Assembly: GCF_016278385.1 (NCBI RefSeq)
Contig: NZ_JADQBY010000008.1
Location: 62,001 to 126,000 of the forward strand
DNA length: 64,000 bases
Reading direction: 5' to 3'
Source: Methanolobus sp.
Lineage (GTDB): Archaea > Halobacteriota > Methanosarcinia > Methanosarcinales > Methanosarcinaceae
The notes below the pieces were generated by a model. The model worked only from the letters and a program-made list of their open reading frames with translations. It was not told where the DNA came from and did not search any database. A program made the position numbers and the translations under genes. This document shows, in pieces, positions 63,316 to 64,000 of the stretch. The stretch's first letter is position 1. Each line of letters opens with the position of its first letter.

Positions 63316-64000
63316 TATTGCCCTCCTTCTACTTTCAGGGGCTTAAGTATGTTTTCACCATTCTCCGTGGAGTAGACCTTTATTATTTTCTCTGCCAGTC
63401 TCTTGCAATATCCGCATTTATTGCAGACCTTGCCACATTGCTTCCATTGGGAAATAGCACCTTCAAGCTCTTTATTAGGTATATAATACAGGTCTCTTAA
63501 ATCTCTGGGACAGTCCAGCAGGTCCATAAGATTGCCTTCATATGACTCATTTGCATAAGCATGGACATTATTTAATATCCAGTTGGGAAAATGCGTCCTT
63601 CCGCCAATCTTGAAAGTATCAGTTATATGTTTGTATTCCTTGAGGTCTTCTGGTCTTATCCATGGAGATTTGATAAGCTGCTGAGGATCTTTTATCCTGA
63701 GTGAGAGACACTTGTAATAATAGTAGTCGTCAAGCACGTTCAGTTTTGGTCCCGGGCCATTTGCGTGAGAGAAGAAATTAAAGTGCGCATACCTGAGCGG
63801 ACACTGATAAAGGCATCCTTCGTTCACAAGCAGTTTCAGGTCACATGATACTGCATCCCTGATAGCTTCAAGTTTATCGAAGGCACGATTGATTACAGGG
63901 TCTATTACTATAGTATCTGCTCCAAGTCCTTCATAGAACTCTGCTTTCTGCGGTGAGTCAACGAATGAAAGGACTGATACAACAACTTCCATATCAAAAT
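63315..64000 (-). CDS. U32-family peptidase-like protein, partial
   Basis: The visible C-terminal part (226 codons) continues past the right edge; an ATG at 63990-63992 is internal-looking because the frame stays open (FDMEVVVSVLSFVDSPQKAEFYEGLGADTIVID). Cysteines are in CLYQCPLRYAHFNFFSH and CGKVCNKCGYCKRLAEK, similar to the iron-sulfur ligands of U32 proteins such as UbiU/UbiV and RlhA-type enzymes. Peptidase activity is not implied. It precedes DUF5402-like and the mtr operon. Substrate unknown. Confidence 0.65.
   Translation of the reverse strand, partial: FDMEVVVSVLSFVDSPQKAEFYEGLGADTIVIDPVINRAFDKLEAIRDAVSCDLKLLVNEGCLYQCPLRYAHFNFFSHANGPGPKLNVLDDYYYYKCLSLRIKDPQQLIKSPWIRPEDLKEYKHITDTFKIGGRTHFPNWILNNVHAYANESYEGNLMDLLDCPRDLRDLYYIPNKELEGAISQWKQCGKVCNKCGYCKRLAEKIIKVYSTENGENILKPLKVEGGQ

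Overview
The window is archaeal chromosome from a methylotrophic methanogen, most likely Methanosarcinaceae (Methanolobus/Methanococcoides/Methanohalophilus-like). The evidence is a complete mtrEDCBAFGH operon for the membrane methyltransferase, a coenzyme M operon with the Methanosarcinales-type cysteate synthase plus ComD and ComE, methanogenesis marker 16, CofE for coenzyme F420, archaeal SecDF, RfcS, Elp3, Thg1 and cupin-type phosphoglucose isomerase, an HTH-less NrpRII, and lineage-restricted families (DUF1699, DUF5661, DUF5788). Promoters have archaeal TATA boxes, several about 26-29 nt before a start codon (leaderless mRNAs). No CRISPR array, insertion sequence or provirus is visible.

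Region 1 (1-6.3 kb) is sparse and partly decayed: the tail of a J-domain protein, a secreted protein, tRNA-Gly(CCC), relics of a histidine kinase and of a PGF-CTERM surface protein, several small genes (one CsbD-like), and a marR-MFS efflux operon. Two palindromic operators flank the marR TATA box, and a near-copy of this promoter/operator lies 3 kb away.

Region 2 (6.3-23.7 kb) holds a gamma-carbonic-anhydrase-like protein, a CBS protein, a YkgJ/phosphotransferase/HAD cluster, a PrsW protease, an MscS channel, an intergenic block of hairpins at 15.36-15.58 kb, and three TPR proteins including an exported 1,071-residue one.

Region 3 (23.7-29.5 kb) is the coenzyme M operon: cysteate synthase, an ABC-type ATPase, a HypB/CobW-like GTPase, an Fe-S protein, comD and comE, convergent with methanogenesis marker 16. 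The ATPase/GTPase/Fe-S trio has no assigned function and is the best candidate for an undescribed system here.

Region 4 (29.5-50.6 kb) is mostly housekeeping: tyrS, thg1, PRC-barrel, mdh, a YprB-type exonuclease coupled to uvrC, pgi, nrpRII, RecJ-like DHH protein, secF-secD-rfcS-elp3, dCMP deaminase and cofE.

Region 5 (50.6-64 kb) has a C/D box guide RNA with every expected box, an hsp20 gene broken by two in-frame stop codons, apgM, an S-layer-domain protein, lysC, purM, and the mtr operon preceded by DUF5402-like and U32-family genes. Function calls come from reading motifs and family resemblance by eye; no database search was run.
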